A DNA stretch of 64,000 nt, from NCBI RefSeq assembly GCF_029637485.1, contig NZ_CP069128.1, positions 620,001 to 684,000 on the forward strand, read 5' to 3'. Under the pieces are notes generated by a model. It worked only from the letters and a program-made list of their open reading frames with translations, ran no database searches and had not been told where the DNA came from. Made by a program: the position numbers and the translations under genes. This document shows, one piece after another, positions 44,838 to 51,944 of the stretch (the stretch's first letter is position 1; the number at the start of each line of letters is the position of its first letter). This DNA comes from Sphingomonas sp. LHG3406-1 (GTDB taxonomy: Bacteria; Pseudomonadota; Alphaproteobacteria; Sphingomonadales; Sphingomonadaceae).

Positions 44838-45457
44838 GAAAGCCGCCGCCCGATCCAGAGCACCCGCCCGACGAGATCGAGGTCCGACGGCGCGAGCCCT
44901 GGCCAGTCGGCATAGGCGGGATTGTCCGACTGGACGGTGACTTCCCGGCGAACCGGATGGAGGGTCAGGCGGCGCACCTGCAAGGCACCCTCGATACGCA
45001 GCAGATAGAGACCGTCACGAAGCCTGTCCGCGCCGTCCGCCACATCGACCAGCAGTTCGTCCTGTGCCTGGAGCGTCGGCGCCATCGCATCGCCTCCGAC
45101 GCTGGCCGAACGGAGCATCGACCTGTCTTCCGGCGCAAGGGCCTCGAGCCAGTCCCTTGCGAACGCCATCGCCGGCGCTCCCCTGCCCTCGACCGGCTCG
45201 AAGCGGACATAGCCATCGAGCGTAGCCGCATCGAATTCGCCGCCCAGCGCCCGTTCGGACACGCCGAAGTGACGCGCAAGGATCCGCCGTTCGCGCTCGG
45301 GCAGCCGGCGCGGGGTTCCCCGCCGGACATACTGCTGGATGTAGGCGCTGTTGCGACCGAGCAGACGTGACAGGCTGGCGAAGTCCTCGCCTCTCTCTAC
45401 GCAGAGCCGCTGAAGCAGCGCGCGGGGCTCGTCGATAGGCACAATCTTATCCCCCAT
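44834..45457 (-). CDS. S24/LexA-fold regulator lacking the Ser-Lys dyad
   Basis: The 207-residue protein has an N-terminal helix-turn-helix (FASLSRLLGRNSAYIQQYVRRG) and a C-terminal S24 fold. The motif normally reading GDSM-x-P-T is GGDAMAPTL here: Ala124 replaces the nucleophile Ser. The segment normally ending V-K-R-L is LQVRRL, with Arg in place of the Lys general base. It therefore cannot self-cleave like LexA. ATG 45457 was preferred over the ATG at 45475, which lies in an inverted repeat. It is divergent from two small coupled genes it may control. Confidence 0.8.
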   Translation of the reverse strand: MGDKIVPIDEPRALLQRLCVERGEDFASLSRLLGRNSAYIQQYVRRGTPRRLPERERRILARHFGVSERALGGEFDAATLDGYVRFEPVEGRGAPAMAFARDWLEALAPEDRSMLRSASVGGDAMAPTLQAQDELLVDVADGADRLRDGLYLLRIEGALQVRRLTLHPVRREVTVQSDNPAYADWPGLAPSDLDLVGRVLWIGRRLS

Positions 45458-45466
45458 AGGAAAACA

Positions 45467-45480
45467 CCTAGACATGTAGG
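45467..45480. promoter_or_regulatory. CCTA-N6-TAGG inverted repeat at the S24 regulator promoter
   Basis: CCTA-GACATG-TAGG lies 10 bp upstream of the regulator start and about 55 bp from the divergent small gene. ACATGT inside it is also palindromic. It could be the regulator's own operator. Confidence 0.4.
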
Positions 45481-45535
45481 ACGCCCGTTGAGATCAAGAG
45501 CGTGCCGAGTCGTCATTGGTCGGGGGGCCAGAGGC

Positions 45536-45709
45536 GTGTATTTACTAAGGGACGTTGAAAGATTTCTTAATCGTGAGAAGCTCAGCCCGGCCCGGTTCGG
45601 CCGGTTGGTAATGGGTGACCCAAGATTTGTCTTCGACCTGCGCCGGGGGAGGGAACCGCGAGCGCACACGGTCCGGCGAGTACGGGCCTATCTGGAGCAA
45701 GGGCGTTGA
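45536..45709 (+). CDS. Small basic protein with F-G-R-L...GDPRF motif
   Basis: The ~57-residue product contains LLRDVERFLNREKLSPARFG then RLVMGDPRFVFDLRRGREPRAHTVRRVRAYL, a basic helical pattern I recall from small alphaproteobacterial proteins, with a likely DNA- or RNA-binding character. The start is uncertain: GTG 45536 has GGGGGG eight bases upstream and an earlier TTG at 45488 is possible. It overlaps the next gene as TTGA and is divergent from the S24 regulator. Confidence 0.62.
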   Translation: MYLLRDVERFLNREKLSPARFGRLVMGDPRFVFDLRRGREPRAHTVRRVRAYLEQGR

Positions 45710-46035
45710 ACCGGCCGCGGATGACGGCCTACGCCACTGCCCTCCTCCGTCTTCTTCTGCAACGGGCTGGCGAGGACCGCGATCGCATCCTCCTCAGCCG
45801 CTGGTCTACCACCGACTGGCAGAGCCTGACGCTTGAGGGCGAGCGTCACGAGGCGAGCTTCGTCGTGTCGGGCGATCAGCCGGAGAAGTTCGCGGCCTTG
45901 TGGCTTGCGGGGCTCTCGGATGCCGAATTCGACCTGCCGCGCGGCTTCGTCGCGGACATCGAGGTGACGGGGAAGCAGGTTCGGGAGGATGGCGCGGTCG
46001 AGGTGGAGATCGCCGCGCTGACCCTGAACGACTAG
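45706..46035 (+). CDS. Conserved small protein, ~109 aa
   Basis: The product reads (M)NRPRMTAYATALLRLLLQRA, then WSTTDWQSLTLEGERHEASF and AEFDLPRGFVADIEVTG, ending AALTLND. A helix followed by beta strands suggests a compact domain. I recall similar uncharacterised sphingomonad proteins. TTG 45706 overlaps the previous stop and has GGAGCAAGG upstream, so it was preferred over ATG 45721. The 3' end overlaps the convergent gene by four bases. Confidence 0.65.
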   Translation: MNRPRMTAYATALLRLLLQRAGEDRDRILLSRWSTTDWQSLTLEGERHEASFVVSGDQPEKFAALWLAGLSDAEFDLPRGFVADIEVTGKQVREDGAVEVEIAALTLND

Positions 46036-46541
46036 GCGAGGCTCCGGCGCAGGTCGCCCAGCGCCTGGCGGAGCGCGGCGGCGGCATCGACTTCGAGGTC
46101 GAGCACCGCCGCGCTTCGCTGGGTCGCGCCGGCACCGAGATGCTCCTCGATCCGCTGCCTGAGCTCACCCGGCGTCGGCAGCGGCCGCGCGGCGAACAAC
46201 TGCACCACGCGCGAATCCTCCTGCGGGGGTGAGAGCCGGTCCTCGAGGACGAGCACCTCCTCCTCCTCCTCGGGCGCCTCCTCGGTGAGTTCGAGCGCAT
46301 CCTCTTCGACAGGGTCGGCAGCCACCGGCAGCTCGAAGGTCGGTAGGCGGAATCGGCGCGGCTCGGGCTTGACCCGGCGCAGGACCGCCAGCGTCAGCAG
46401 CACCGTCACCGTCGCCGCGCCGACGCCCGGCAGCGATTGGCCGACGAGGTGCAGCGAAGCACCGACCGCCGCGCCGAGCACGCCTGCCGCAAGCCCGTCG
46501 GCAAACCAGCCGATCCAATCGTCCCCGCTCCCGTCGTCCAT
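46032..46541 (-). CDS. Membrane protein with acidic tail, unknown function
   Basis: The 169-residue product has two membrane helices near the N-terminus (FADGLAAGVLGAAVGASLHLVG-type and GAATVTVLLTLAVLRRV), then a very acidic stretch (DALELTEEAPEEEEEVLVLE) and a helical C-terminus (GELRQRIEEHLGAGATQRSA). It should sit in the inner membrane with a long cytoplasmic tail. No family recognised. It ends where the small gene at 45706 ends on the other strand. Confidence 0.65.
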   Translation of the reverse strand: MDDGSGDDWIGWFADGLAAGVLGAAVGASLHLVGQSLPGVGAATVTVLLTLAVLRRVKPEPRRFRLPTFELPVAADPVEEDALELTEEAPEEEEEVLVLEDRLSPPQEDSRVVQLFAARPLPTPGELRQRIEEHLGAGATQRSAAVLDLEVDAAAALRQALGDLRRSLA

Positions 46542-46565
46542 GGCGACCGGACTAAGCGGAAATGG

Positions 46566-47099
46566 TTAGGGCTTCGTTGCCAGCGCCGCCTCGAGCAGCG
46601 CGTCGGCGAAGGCGGCGCTGTCGGCTGGCCCGACCGCGGTGACGATCGTGCCGTCGCGAACGACCGGCCCCTCTTCGACGAACGCGCCCGCGTTGCGCAG
46701 GTCGGTCCGGATCGACCGCCAGCCCGTCGCCCTGACGCCGCGCAGGGCATCGGCCTCGACCAGCAGCCACGGCCCGTGGCAGATCGCCCCCACCGCCTTG
46801 CCCGCCGCGACGAACGCCCGCACCAGCGCCACGGCCTCCTCGTTCGTCCGCAGGTGATCGGGATTGATCAGCCCGCCGGGCAGCAGCAGCGCGTCCCATT
46901 CCTCCACGCGCGCCTGCCCGATGGCGAGGTCGGGCGTGATCCACTCGCCCGGATCGTCGAGCACGGTCGCCCGGATCGGCCGCACCGCCGGCGCCGCCAC
47001 CGCCACCTCGCAGCCCTTCGCGCGCAGCCGTTCGAGCGGCACGAACAGCTCGTCCTGCTCGAACCCGTCGCTGGCCATGATAAGGACTTTGGTCTGCAT
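46566..47099 (-). CDS. DJ-1/PfpI-family protein
   Basis: The 177-residue protein has the DJ-1/PfpI layout: MQTKVLIMASDGFEQDELF with the conserved Glu, LLLPGGLINPDHLRT, and the nucleophile elbow VGAICHGPWLLVEA with Cys followed by His-Gly. Members act as deglycases, chaperones or peptidases; which applies here is not visible. ATG 47099 gives the normal start. It is divergent from topoisomerase IB, 39 bp apart. Confidence 0.92.
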   Translation of the reverse strand: MQTKVLIMASDGFEQDELFVPLERLRAKGCEVAVAAPAVRPIRATVLDDPGEWITPDLAIGQARVEEWDALLLPGGLINPDHLRTNEEAVALVRAFVAAGKAVGAICHGPWLLVEADALRGVRATGWRSIRTDLRNAGAFVEEGPVVRDGTIVTAVGPADSAAFADALLEAALATKP

Positions 47100-47138
47100 G
47101 CGGAACAACCCCTGCGGCCCGGCGCTTCGCCATGCAAG

Positions 47139-48227
47139 ATGGAAAGACTCCGCCACTGCAGCGACGACCAGCCCGGCATCACCCGCCAGCAGATCAAGGG
47201 CAAATGGGCCTATTTCGCGCCCGGCGGCGAGCGCATCACCGACCGCGAGGAGATCGACCGGCTGAACGCCATCGCCCTTCCCCCCGCTTACACCGACGCC
47301 TGGTTCTGCCCCTTCCCCAACGGCCACATCCAGGCCACCGGCCGCGACGCCAAGGGCCGCAAGCAATATCGCTACCACGAGGGCTTCCGCGGCCGCCAGG
47401 ACAAGAAGAAATATCTCGGCACGGTCGAGTTCGGCGCCGCCCTCCCCAAGCTTCGCCGCCGCGTGGAGAAGGATCTCGCCGGCAAGCCGACCAGCCGCGA
47501 CGCCGTGCTCGCCGCCGTTGTCCGCCTGCTCGACACCGAGCATATCCGCATCGGCAACGAGAGCTATGCCAAGGAGAACAAGAGCTTCGGCGCAACCACC
47601 CTGCGCAGCCGCCACCTCAAGCGCTCAGGCAGCAAGCTCCTGGTCAAGTTCAAGGGCAAGCACGGCATCACCCGCGAACTGGCGATCAGCGATTCCAAGC
47701 TGAAGCGCGTCGTCTCGAAGATCACCGAATTGCCCGGCCAGAACCTCTTCCAGTACGTCACCGAGGACGGCGAGGCTTGCGCAGTCACCTCTTCCGACGT
47801 CAACGACTATATCCGCGAGGCGACCGGCGGCGACTTCACCGCCAAGAACTTCCGCACCTGGAGCGCAAGCGTGATCGCCTTCGACCAGATGCTCACCGCG
47901 CAGGAGGAAGAGCGCCGCAAGATCAGCCTCAAGACCGTGCTCGAACCGGTCGCCGAAGCGCTCGGCAACACGCCGGCCATCAGCCGCAAGAGCTATGTCC
48001 ATCCCAAGCTGATCGACGCCGCCCGCGAGGATCCCGCGCAGCCCCTCGGCGCCATCGACCGACCGCGCGCCCGCAAATATCTGTCCAGCGCCGAAGTCGG
48101 CCTGCTCGACTGGCTGATGAAGGGCAAGCGCAAGCGCGCGGTGAAGGCCAGCAAGGTCGATGACGTGGTGAAGGCGGCCGATATTTCCATGGCCAAGGTC
48201 GACGACGTGGCGGAAGCGGCGGCCTGA
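47139..48227 (+). CDS. DNA topoisomerase IB (poxvirus type)
   Basis: The 362-residue enzyme relaxes supercoils by making a 3'-phosphotyrosine nick. Motifs in order are an N-terminal domain (WAYFAPGGERITDREEIDRL), RIGNESYAKENKSFGATTLRSRH with the catalytic Arg, VKFKGKHG with the Lys general acid, the second Arg region NFRTWSAS, and the nucleophile Tyr in ISRKSYVHP. ATG 47139 is the natural start; sequence before it belongs to the divergent gene's 5' end. The C-terminal tail is Lys-rich with repeated KVDDV. All catalytic residues are present. Confidence 0.93.
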   Translation: MERLRHCSDDQPGITRQQIKGKWAYFAPGGERITDREEIDRLNAIALPPAYTDAWFCPFPNGHIQATGRDAKGRKQYRYHEGFRGRQDKKKYLGTVEFGAALPKLRRRVEKDLAGKPTSRDAVLAAVVRLLDTEHIRIGNESYAKENKSFGATTLRSRHLKRSGSKLLVKFKGKHGITRELAISDSKLKRVVSKITELPGQNLFQYVTEDGEACAVTSSDVNDYIREATGGDFTAKNFRTWSASVIAFDQMLTAQEEERRKISLKTVLEPVAEALGNTPAISRKSYVHPKLIDAAREDPAQPLGAIDRPRARKYLSSAEVGLLDWLMKGKRKRAVKASKVDDVVKAADISMAKVDDVAEAAA

Positions 48228-48360
48228 CCCCACCGCCGTCGTCTCCAGCGAAGGCACGACCTGCTCGTGACTTCGGCGCCCTCCGCCTGAGGTGTTGGCC
48301 GCCGCGGCGACGACGCACGCTTGACCCCTCCCCCTCTCCTCGCCCATCCCTCGCCTCCAC

Positions 48361-49467
48361 ATGACCGACAAGCTCGACAACTTCCTCGACTGGCTGATCG
48401 CCAATCTCGACGTCCTCGGCCTCGGCGTGCTGGTCGCCATCGGGCTGGTCGGGCTGATGCTGATCGCCCGCGCGATCGGCCAGGGGATCGTCCGCGGCGA
48501 CCCGCGCTGCACGACCTGGAAGGGCGTCATCGGCCGCGTCCTCTCGCGCACCAGCGTCCTGTTCATGGCCGCCGCCGCGCTCGAGATCGTGGTCAGTTAT
48601 GCCGAACCGCCGGCGCGCATCGCCCGCCTGTTCGACATATTCTTCATCATCGCCTTCGCCCTCCAGGCGGCGGTCTGGGGCCGCGAGCTCATCCTCGGCG
48701 TCATCGGCCAGCATGCCGGCGAAAGGCCCGGCGAAACCGCGCTCGGCAATGCGATGGGCGTCATCCGCGTGCTGGTCAGCGTCGCGGTCTTCGCCATCGC
48801 CTTCATCGTCATTCTCGACAATCTCGGCGTCAACGTCACCGCCCTCGTCGCCGGCCTCGGCATCGGCGGCATCGCCATCGGCCTTGCCGCCCAGGGCATC
48901 TTCTCCGACCTCTTCGCCGCGCTCGCCATCCTGTTCGACAAGCCCTTCCGCCGCGGCGACACCATCCGCTTCGACACCACCATCGGCACGGTCGAGAAGA
49001 TCGGCCTCAAGACCACCCGCCTGACCAGCCTCACCGGCGAGCAGGTGATCATGGCCAACACCAAATTGCTCGAGCGCGAGATCCGCAATCTCGCCGCGGG
49101 CAACGAGCGGCGGGAGACCCTGCGCTTCACCCTCACCTTCCAGAGCCCGCCCGAAGCGCTGACGAAGGTCGAGGACATCGCCCGGCCGGTGATCGAGAAG
49201 CAGCCCGGCTGCCACCTCGTCCGCTGCCTGGCCATCGCCTTCGGCCCCAACGGCCTCGACCACGAACTGGTCTTCACCCACGAAGGCCTCGACGCCGACG
49301 CCATGTTCCACAAGAAGTCGGTGATCATCATCGGCCTGGTCCAGCGCTTCGCCGAAGAAGGCCTCGCCCTCGCCTACCCGACCCAGACCACCTTCACCGC
49401 GGCGCCGGATGGAAGCCTGGTCATGCCCTACGCCCCCACTGCACCACCCTCGTCACCCCGGGCCTGA
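48361..49467 (+). CDS. Small-conductance mechanosensitive channel (MscS family)
   Basis: The 368-residue protein has several N-terminal membrane helices, then the pore helix LVAGLGIGGIAIGLAAQGIFSDLFA, the linker ILFDKPFRRGDTI and the cytoplasmic beta domain. It should open under membrane tension and release solutes after hypo-osmotic shock. It is about 80 residues longer than E. coli MscS, with extra N-terminal helices. Its 3' end runs into a dispersed repeat that supplies the last codons (after about 49451), so the C-terminus (TAPPSSPRA) is repeat-derived. Confidence 0.93.
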   Translation: MTDKLDNFLDWLIANLDVLGLGVLVAIGLVGLMLIARAIGQGIVRGDPRCTTWKGVIGRVLSRTSVLFMAAAALEIVVSYAEPPARIARLFDIFFIIAFALQAAVWGRELILGVIGQHAGERPGETALGNAMGVIRVLVSVAVFAIAFIVILDNLGVNVTALVAGLGIGGIAIGLAAQGIFSDLFAALAILFDKPFRRGDTIRFDTTIGTVEKIGLKTTRLTSLTGEQVIMANTKLLEREIRNLAAGNERRETLRFTLTFQSPPEALTKVEDIARPVIEKQPGCHLVRCLAIAFGPNGLDHELVFTHEGLDADAMFHKKSVIIIGLVQRFAEEGLALAYPTQTTFTAAPDGSLVMPYAPTAPPSSPRA

Positions 49468-49479
49468 CCTCGGATCCCG
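49451..49479. repeat. CGTCACCCCGG-type dispersed repeat, copy 1
   Basis: CGTCACCCCGGGCCTG then ACCTCGGATCC, a degenerate inverted repeat of a common alphaproteobacterial family. It overlaps the last codons and stop of the MscS gene. Confidence 0.75.
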
Positions 49480-49492
49480 CTGCACGTTCGCT

Positions 49493-49522
49493 GATGTCTG
49501 CTGATGACCCGTTGCGGTCATT
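49493..49522. repeat. 30-bp palindrome family, copy d
   Basis: GATGTCTGC, 12 bases, GCGGTCATT. It matches copy a at 22 of 30 positions with identical length. It precedes the secreted-protein gene at 49547. Confidence 0.7.
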
Positions 49523-49546
49523 GCCGAAATCTCCGATGGTCAAGAG

Positions 49547-49996
49547 ATGCGGCTCTGGTGTTTGCTTACCTGTCTGGCGGTCTCGATGTCCTGCGACACC
49601 GCCGGCGCTCAAACCATGCCCCAAGTGTCGCCAGCGCCTAAACGACAGCTAGTCAACATAACTGAGCCTGAGGCAAACGAACTCATTCAGAAGCTGAAGC
49701 AGGCCCAGCGCCAATTGAAAGCGGGCGAATCTCCAAGGTTTGAACTTCTGACCGGCTCGCTCGCGTTCTTAGATGCAATCAGGGTCTCCCCGAGAGAGGC
49801 GTTCCTGGCGATGCCTTTTGATCGCGTATGGGAGATTGAGCGGAGCCGGACTGACAATCGACTTTGGCAGCCATACAAACTTGCCTATGCTCCCAAGGGA
49901 CCTGGTCAATTGTACTGGAAGATAGAAGTCGTCCTAGGCTTCTACGGTGATATCGAACGCATTACGATGGTCTACAAGCCGCCAGCGCCGTTCTGA
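49547..49996 (+). CDS. Secreted orphan protein in the palindrome islet
   Basis: The 149-residue product has a signal peptide (M-R-L-W-C-L-L-T-C-L-A-V-S-M-S-C-D-T, cleavage near AGA-Q). A polar body follows (EPEANELIQKLKQAQRQLKA, then FDRVWEIERSRTDNRLWQ) with no recognised domain. The gene is visibly less GC-rich than the surrounding core genes and uses more A/T third positions, suggesting recent acquisition. It is bracketed by 30-bp palindromes d (25 bp upstream) and a (4 bp after the stop). Confidence 0.65.
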   Translation: MRLWCLLTCLAVSMSCDTAGAQTMPQVSPAPKRQLVNITEPEANELIQKLKQAQRQLKAGESPRFELLTGSLAFLDAIRVSPREAFLAMPFDRVWEIERSRTDNRLWQPYKLAYAPKGPGQLYWKIEVVLGFYGDIERITMVYKPPAPF

Positions 49997-50000
49997 GCCG

Positions 50001-50030
50001 AATGTCCGCTTTCCACCCATTGCGGACATT
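50001..50030. repeat. 30-bp palindrome family, copy a (most symmetrical)
   Basis: AATGTCCGC and GCGGACATT are perfect 9-bp inverted arms around the 12-base loop TTTCCACCCATT. It fills the gap between two convergent orphan genes. Confidence 0.92.
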
Positions 50031-50437
50031 CAGCAATGACTTGGGGCAACGCGGGCTTGATGTGCGAAGTAATCGCCAAAGCCGCTGCGGCCCTCGAATA
50101 ACTCAGGCGGGAACCCTTCGGGCCTAAGTTGGAGAGAACGCAACTTCATGCGCTCTGCGGCTGCCTCCCAAATTCGCTCGTCTCCAAGCTCCCAGGGAAA
50201 AAGCTGCGCCATCAGGCCAGCCACGTGGAGAAACTCCGCGTCAGCAGAACCTTCGCCTCCGAAGTGCGCAAAGACCTTGTGCCAAATATCCGTCGCGCCG
50301 GGATCATGCGACATCCCGGTTACGAAAGGCGGGTCCGCCCAATGCATCCACGCGAGGAAGAGTAGATGCAGCGAGTGCTCTCTGTTGCGATCGCCCGCCA
50401 ACCAACCATCGCGGAGTTGCCTATATTCTTCTTCCAT
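50030..50437 (-). CDS. Orphan protein, 135 aa, in the palindrome islet
   Basis: The product starts MEEEYRQLRDGWLAGDRNRE and continues HSLHLLFLAWMHWADPPF, HKVFAHFGGEGSADAEFLHV and LGDERIWEAAAERMKLRSLQ, an all-helical, Trp/His-rich protein. It resembles uncharacterised proteins I recall as scattered singletons in proteobacteria; an immunity-type role is only a guess. The frame is open upstream, but only through a 30-bp palindrome. The TGA stop is formed by the edge of palindrome a. Confidence 0.65.
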   Translation of the reverse strand: MEEEYRQLRDGWLAGDRNREHSLHLLFLAWMHWADPPFVTGMSHDPGATDIWHKVFAHFGGEGSADAEFLHVAGLMAQLFPWELGDERIWEAAAERMKLRSLQLRPEGFPPELFEGRSGFGDYFAHQARVAPSHC

Positions 50438-50487
50438 ACGAACCGCACTTACACTGGACTGATGCGGCGGCCCACTGACGGTTTGGC

Positions 50488-50517
50488 AATGTCCAGTTTC
50501 CACCCATTTGCGACAAT
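50488..50517. repeat. 30-bp palindrome family, degenerate copy b
   Basis: AATGTCCAG, TTTCCACCCATT and TGCGACAAT: same loop as copy a with a damaged right arm. It is 51 bp upstream of the 135-aa gene. Confidence 0.75.
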
Positions 50518-50524
50518 CCCGCCG

Positions 50525-50555
50525 AACGTCCGACTACGGGTCCATTGCGGAAATT
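50525..50555. repeat. 30-bp palindrome family, degenerate copy b'
   Basis: AACGTCCGA, a 13-base middle and GCGGAAATT, 7 bp from copy b in tandem. Its edge forms the stop codon of the DUF5063-like gene. Confidence 0.65.
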
Positions 50556-51001
50556 CAGCCCCAGAGACGGCTGCAAAGGTAGAGCGAAAGCTCGCGAGCA
50601 TGTTGGCCCCAGTGCAAAAACAGCAGCCTAAAGGCGAAGTGCGCATCGTCGATGCTAAGGTGCTCAGCGGTCCATACGACTTCACGCATGTCGAGGGTGA
50701 GGTCTGCCAAGTCGTCGATGGCGTTACCCATCATCAGGGCGTCATCCATGGGTCTGGCGGGGTCCGCGACGGGGTAATGTCCATACTCCGGGAAACGAGC
50801 CGCTACCTCTGCGAAGAGTGACGCGCCCTCCTGCCTCGGAGCGTCCACATCTGGGTCCGAGACCTCACCTTCCGGGGTGACATGATACGCCGCAATCAAC
50901 CCATCCAACGCGGCGAGGAGTGCTTCGTCGTTCGGCCTGTCACCGTCCCAAACGACGCTCAGAAAGTGGTTTGCAGCTTGTAGTGCTGGCGAGCTTTGCA
51001 T
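50555..51001 (-). CDS. DUF5063-like protein, 148 aa
   Basis: The product reads M-Q-S-S-P-A-L-Q-A-A-N-H-F-L-S-V-V-W-D-G, then VSDPDVDAPRQEGASLFAEV, FPEYGHYPVADPARP and AIDDLADLTLDMREVVWTAE ending FLHWGQHARELSLYLCSRLWG. I believe it is DUF5063, a family of unknown function common as scattered singletons. ATG 51001 was used because the upstream frame runs through palindrome c. The TGA stop is formed by palindrome b', exactly as for the neighbouring 135-aa gene with palindrome a. Confidence 0.68.
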   Translation of the reverse strand: MQSSPALQAANHFLSVVWDGDRPNDEALLAALDGLIAAYHVTPEGEVSDPDVDAPRQEGASLFAEVAARFPEYGHYPVADPARPMDDALMMGNAIDDLADLTLDMREVVWTAEHLSIDDAHFAFRLLFLHWGQHARELSLYLCSRLWG

Positions 51002-51034
51002 GCTCTCGGGATGGCTGAACCACGAATATGAAGC

Positions 51035-51064
51035 AATGTCCGCTTTCCACCCAAAGCAGACATA
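51035..51064. repeat. 30-bp palindrome family, copy c
   Basis: AATGTCCGC, TTTCCACCCAAA, GCAGACATA: 26 of 30 positions match copy a. It lies 33 bp upstream of the DUF5063-like gene. Confidence 0.85.
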
Positions 51065-51231
51065 AGCACCCACATCCTTCCGATGCAGGAACTCGCCTGC
51101 TTGACTTGCCGGACCGGTTTGCTGCTCGGCTCATCCTGGTCGCGGCTTACCACGGCCGGCCGCCTTGTCGGCGCAAACCCCCATCACCGGCACCCCTCGT
51201 GACCTTGTTCATGCGGATGACGGGGATCATG

Positions 51232-51257
51232 CGTCACCCCGGGCTTGACCCGGGGTC
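51232..51257. repeat. CGTCACCCCGG-type dispersed repeat, copy 2
   Basis: CGTCACCCCGGGCTTG then ACCCGGGGTC; the arms CCCCGGG/CCCGGGG pair around a short loop. Confidence 0.8.
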
Positions 51258-51292
51258 TGCCTGCCTTCCACTGCATGGCGCTGAAAGAAAGC

Positions 51293-51316
51293 GGATCCCG
51301 GGTCAGGCCCGGGACG
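51293..51316. repeat. CGTCACCCCGG-type dispersed repeat, copy 3 (inverted)
   Basis: GGATCCCGGGTC, AGG, CCCGGGACG, the reverse orientation of copy 2, 36 bp away and just upstream of the MaoC ribosome site. Confidence 0.75.
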
Positions 51317-51337
51317 TCGAGAGAAGGGGAGAATGCA

Positions 51338-51793
51338 ATGCCCGTCGCGAGCATCGACACCATCAAGTCCAAGGTCGGCCAGGAGCTTGGGCTGTCCGAC
51401 TGGATCGAGGTGACCCAGGAGCGCATCAACCTCTTCGCCGATGCGACCGAGGATCATCAGTTCATCCACGTCGACGAGACGCTCGCCGCGCAGACGCCGT
51501 TCGGCGGCACCATCGCCCACGGCTTCCTCTCGCTGTCGCTCCTCTCGCGCATGGCCGCCGACGTCATGCTGGTGCCGGAAACGACCAGGATGGGCGTCAA
51601 CTACGGCTTCGAGAAGGTCCGCTTCCTCTCGCCCGTCCGCGCCGGGAAGCGCGTCCGCGGGCGCTTCACCCTGGTCAGCTTCGAGGAAAAGCGCCCCGGC
51701 CAGTATCAGTTCGCCCACGACGTCACCGTCGAGATCGAGGGCGAGGACAAGCCCGCGCTGATCGCGACCTGGATCGGCCAGGTCTTCGCCTGA
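51338..51793 (+). CDS. MaoC-like (R)-specific enoyl-CoA hydratase
   Basis: The 151-residue hot-dog-fold protein has the hydratase-2 motif FADATEDHQFIHVDE with the catalytic Asp and His five residues apart, followed by PFGGTIAHGFLSLSLL. It should hydrate trans-2-enoyl-CoA to (R)-3-hydroxyacyl-CoA, in fatty-acid breakdown or PHA supply. AAGGGGAG precedes the ATG; an extended upstream frame is repeat-derived. The next gene encodes a thiolase, a plausible pathway partner, with a repeat copy between them. Confidence 0.92.
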   Translation: MPVASIDTIKSKVGQELGLSDWIEVTQERINLFADATEDHQFIHVDETLAAQTPFGGTIAHGFLSLSLLSRMAADVMLVPETTRMGVNYGFEKVRFLSPVRAGKRVRGRFTLVSFEEKRPGQYQFAHDVTVEIEGEDKPALIATWIGQVFA

Positions 51794-51804
51794 CCCCGCC
51801 CACT

Positions 51805-51832
51805 CGTCACCCCGGACTTGATCCGGGGTCCA
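51805..51832. repeat. CGTCACCCCGG-type dispersed repeat, copy 4
   Basis: CGTCACCCCGGACTTG then ATCCGGGGTCCA. The arms CCCCGGA/TCCGGGG pair perfectly, so it may also act as a terminator after MaoC. Confidence 0.82.
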
Positions 51833-51944
51833 TCGCGCCACAGGCGCTGCTGTCACCGGCAGGATGGATGCGGAAACAAGTTCAGCATGACGAGGCATTA
51901 TCGGTTCGCTAGAGCCTCCGAGACTCATCTTTTCAGGAGCCCCA

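Larger units (their letters stand above)
51065..51337. other. Repeat-filled gap before the MaoC gene
   Basis: About 270 bp with no gene. It holds two copies of the CGTCACCCCGG-type repeat at 51232-51257 and 51293-51316 (inverted) and otherwise featureless GC-rich sequence. Confidence 0.5.

Noticed and set aside
46437..47138. An N-terminal extension of topoisomerase IB by 234 residues
   Set aside because: It is antisense to the PfpI gene and resembles no topoisomerase domain.
50001..50030. The 30-bp palindromes as integron attC sites
   Set aside because: They lack the attC core sites (RYYYAAC/GTTRRRY), no integrase gene is in the window, and cassette genes point both ways.
50555..51073. A longer DUF5063-like protein starting at 51073
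   Set aside because: The extra residues (CFGWKADI and neighbours) are a translation of palindrome c, a common source of false N-termini.
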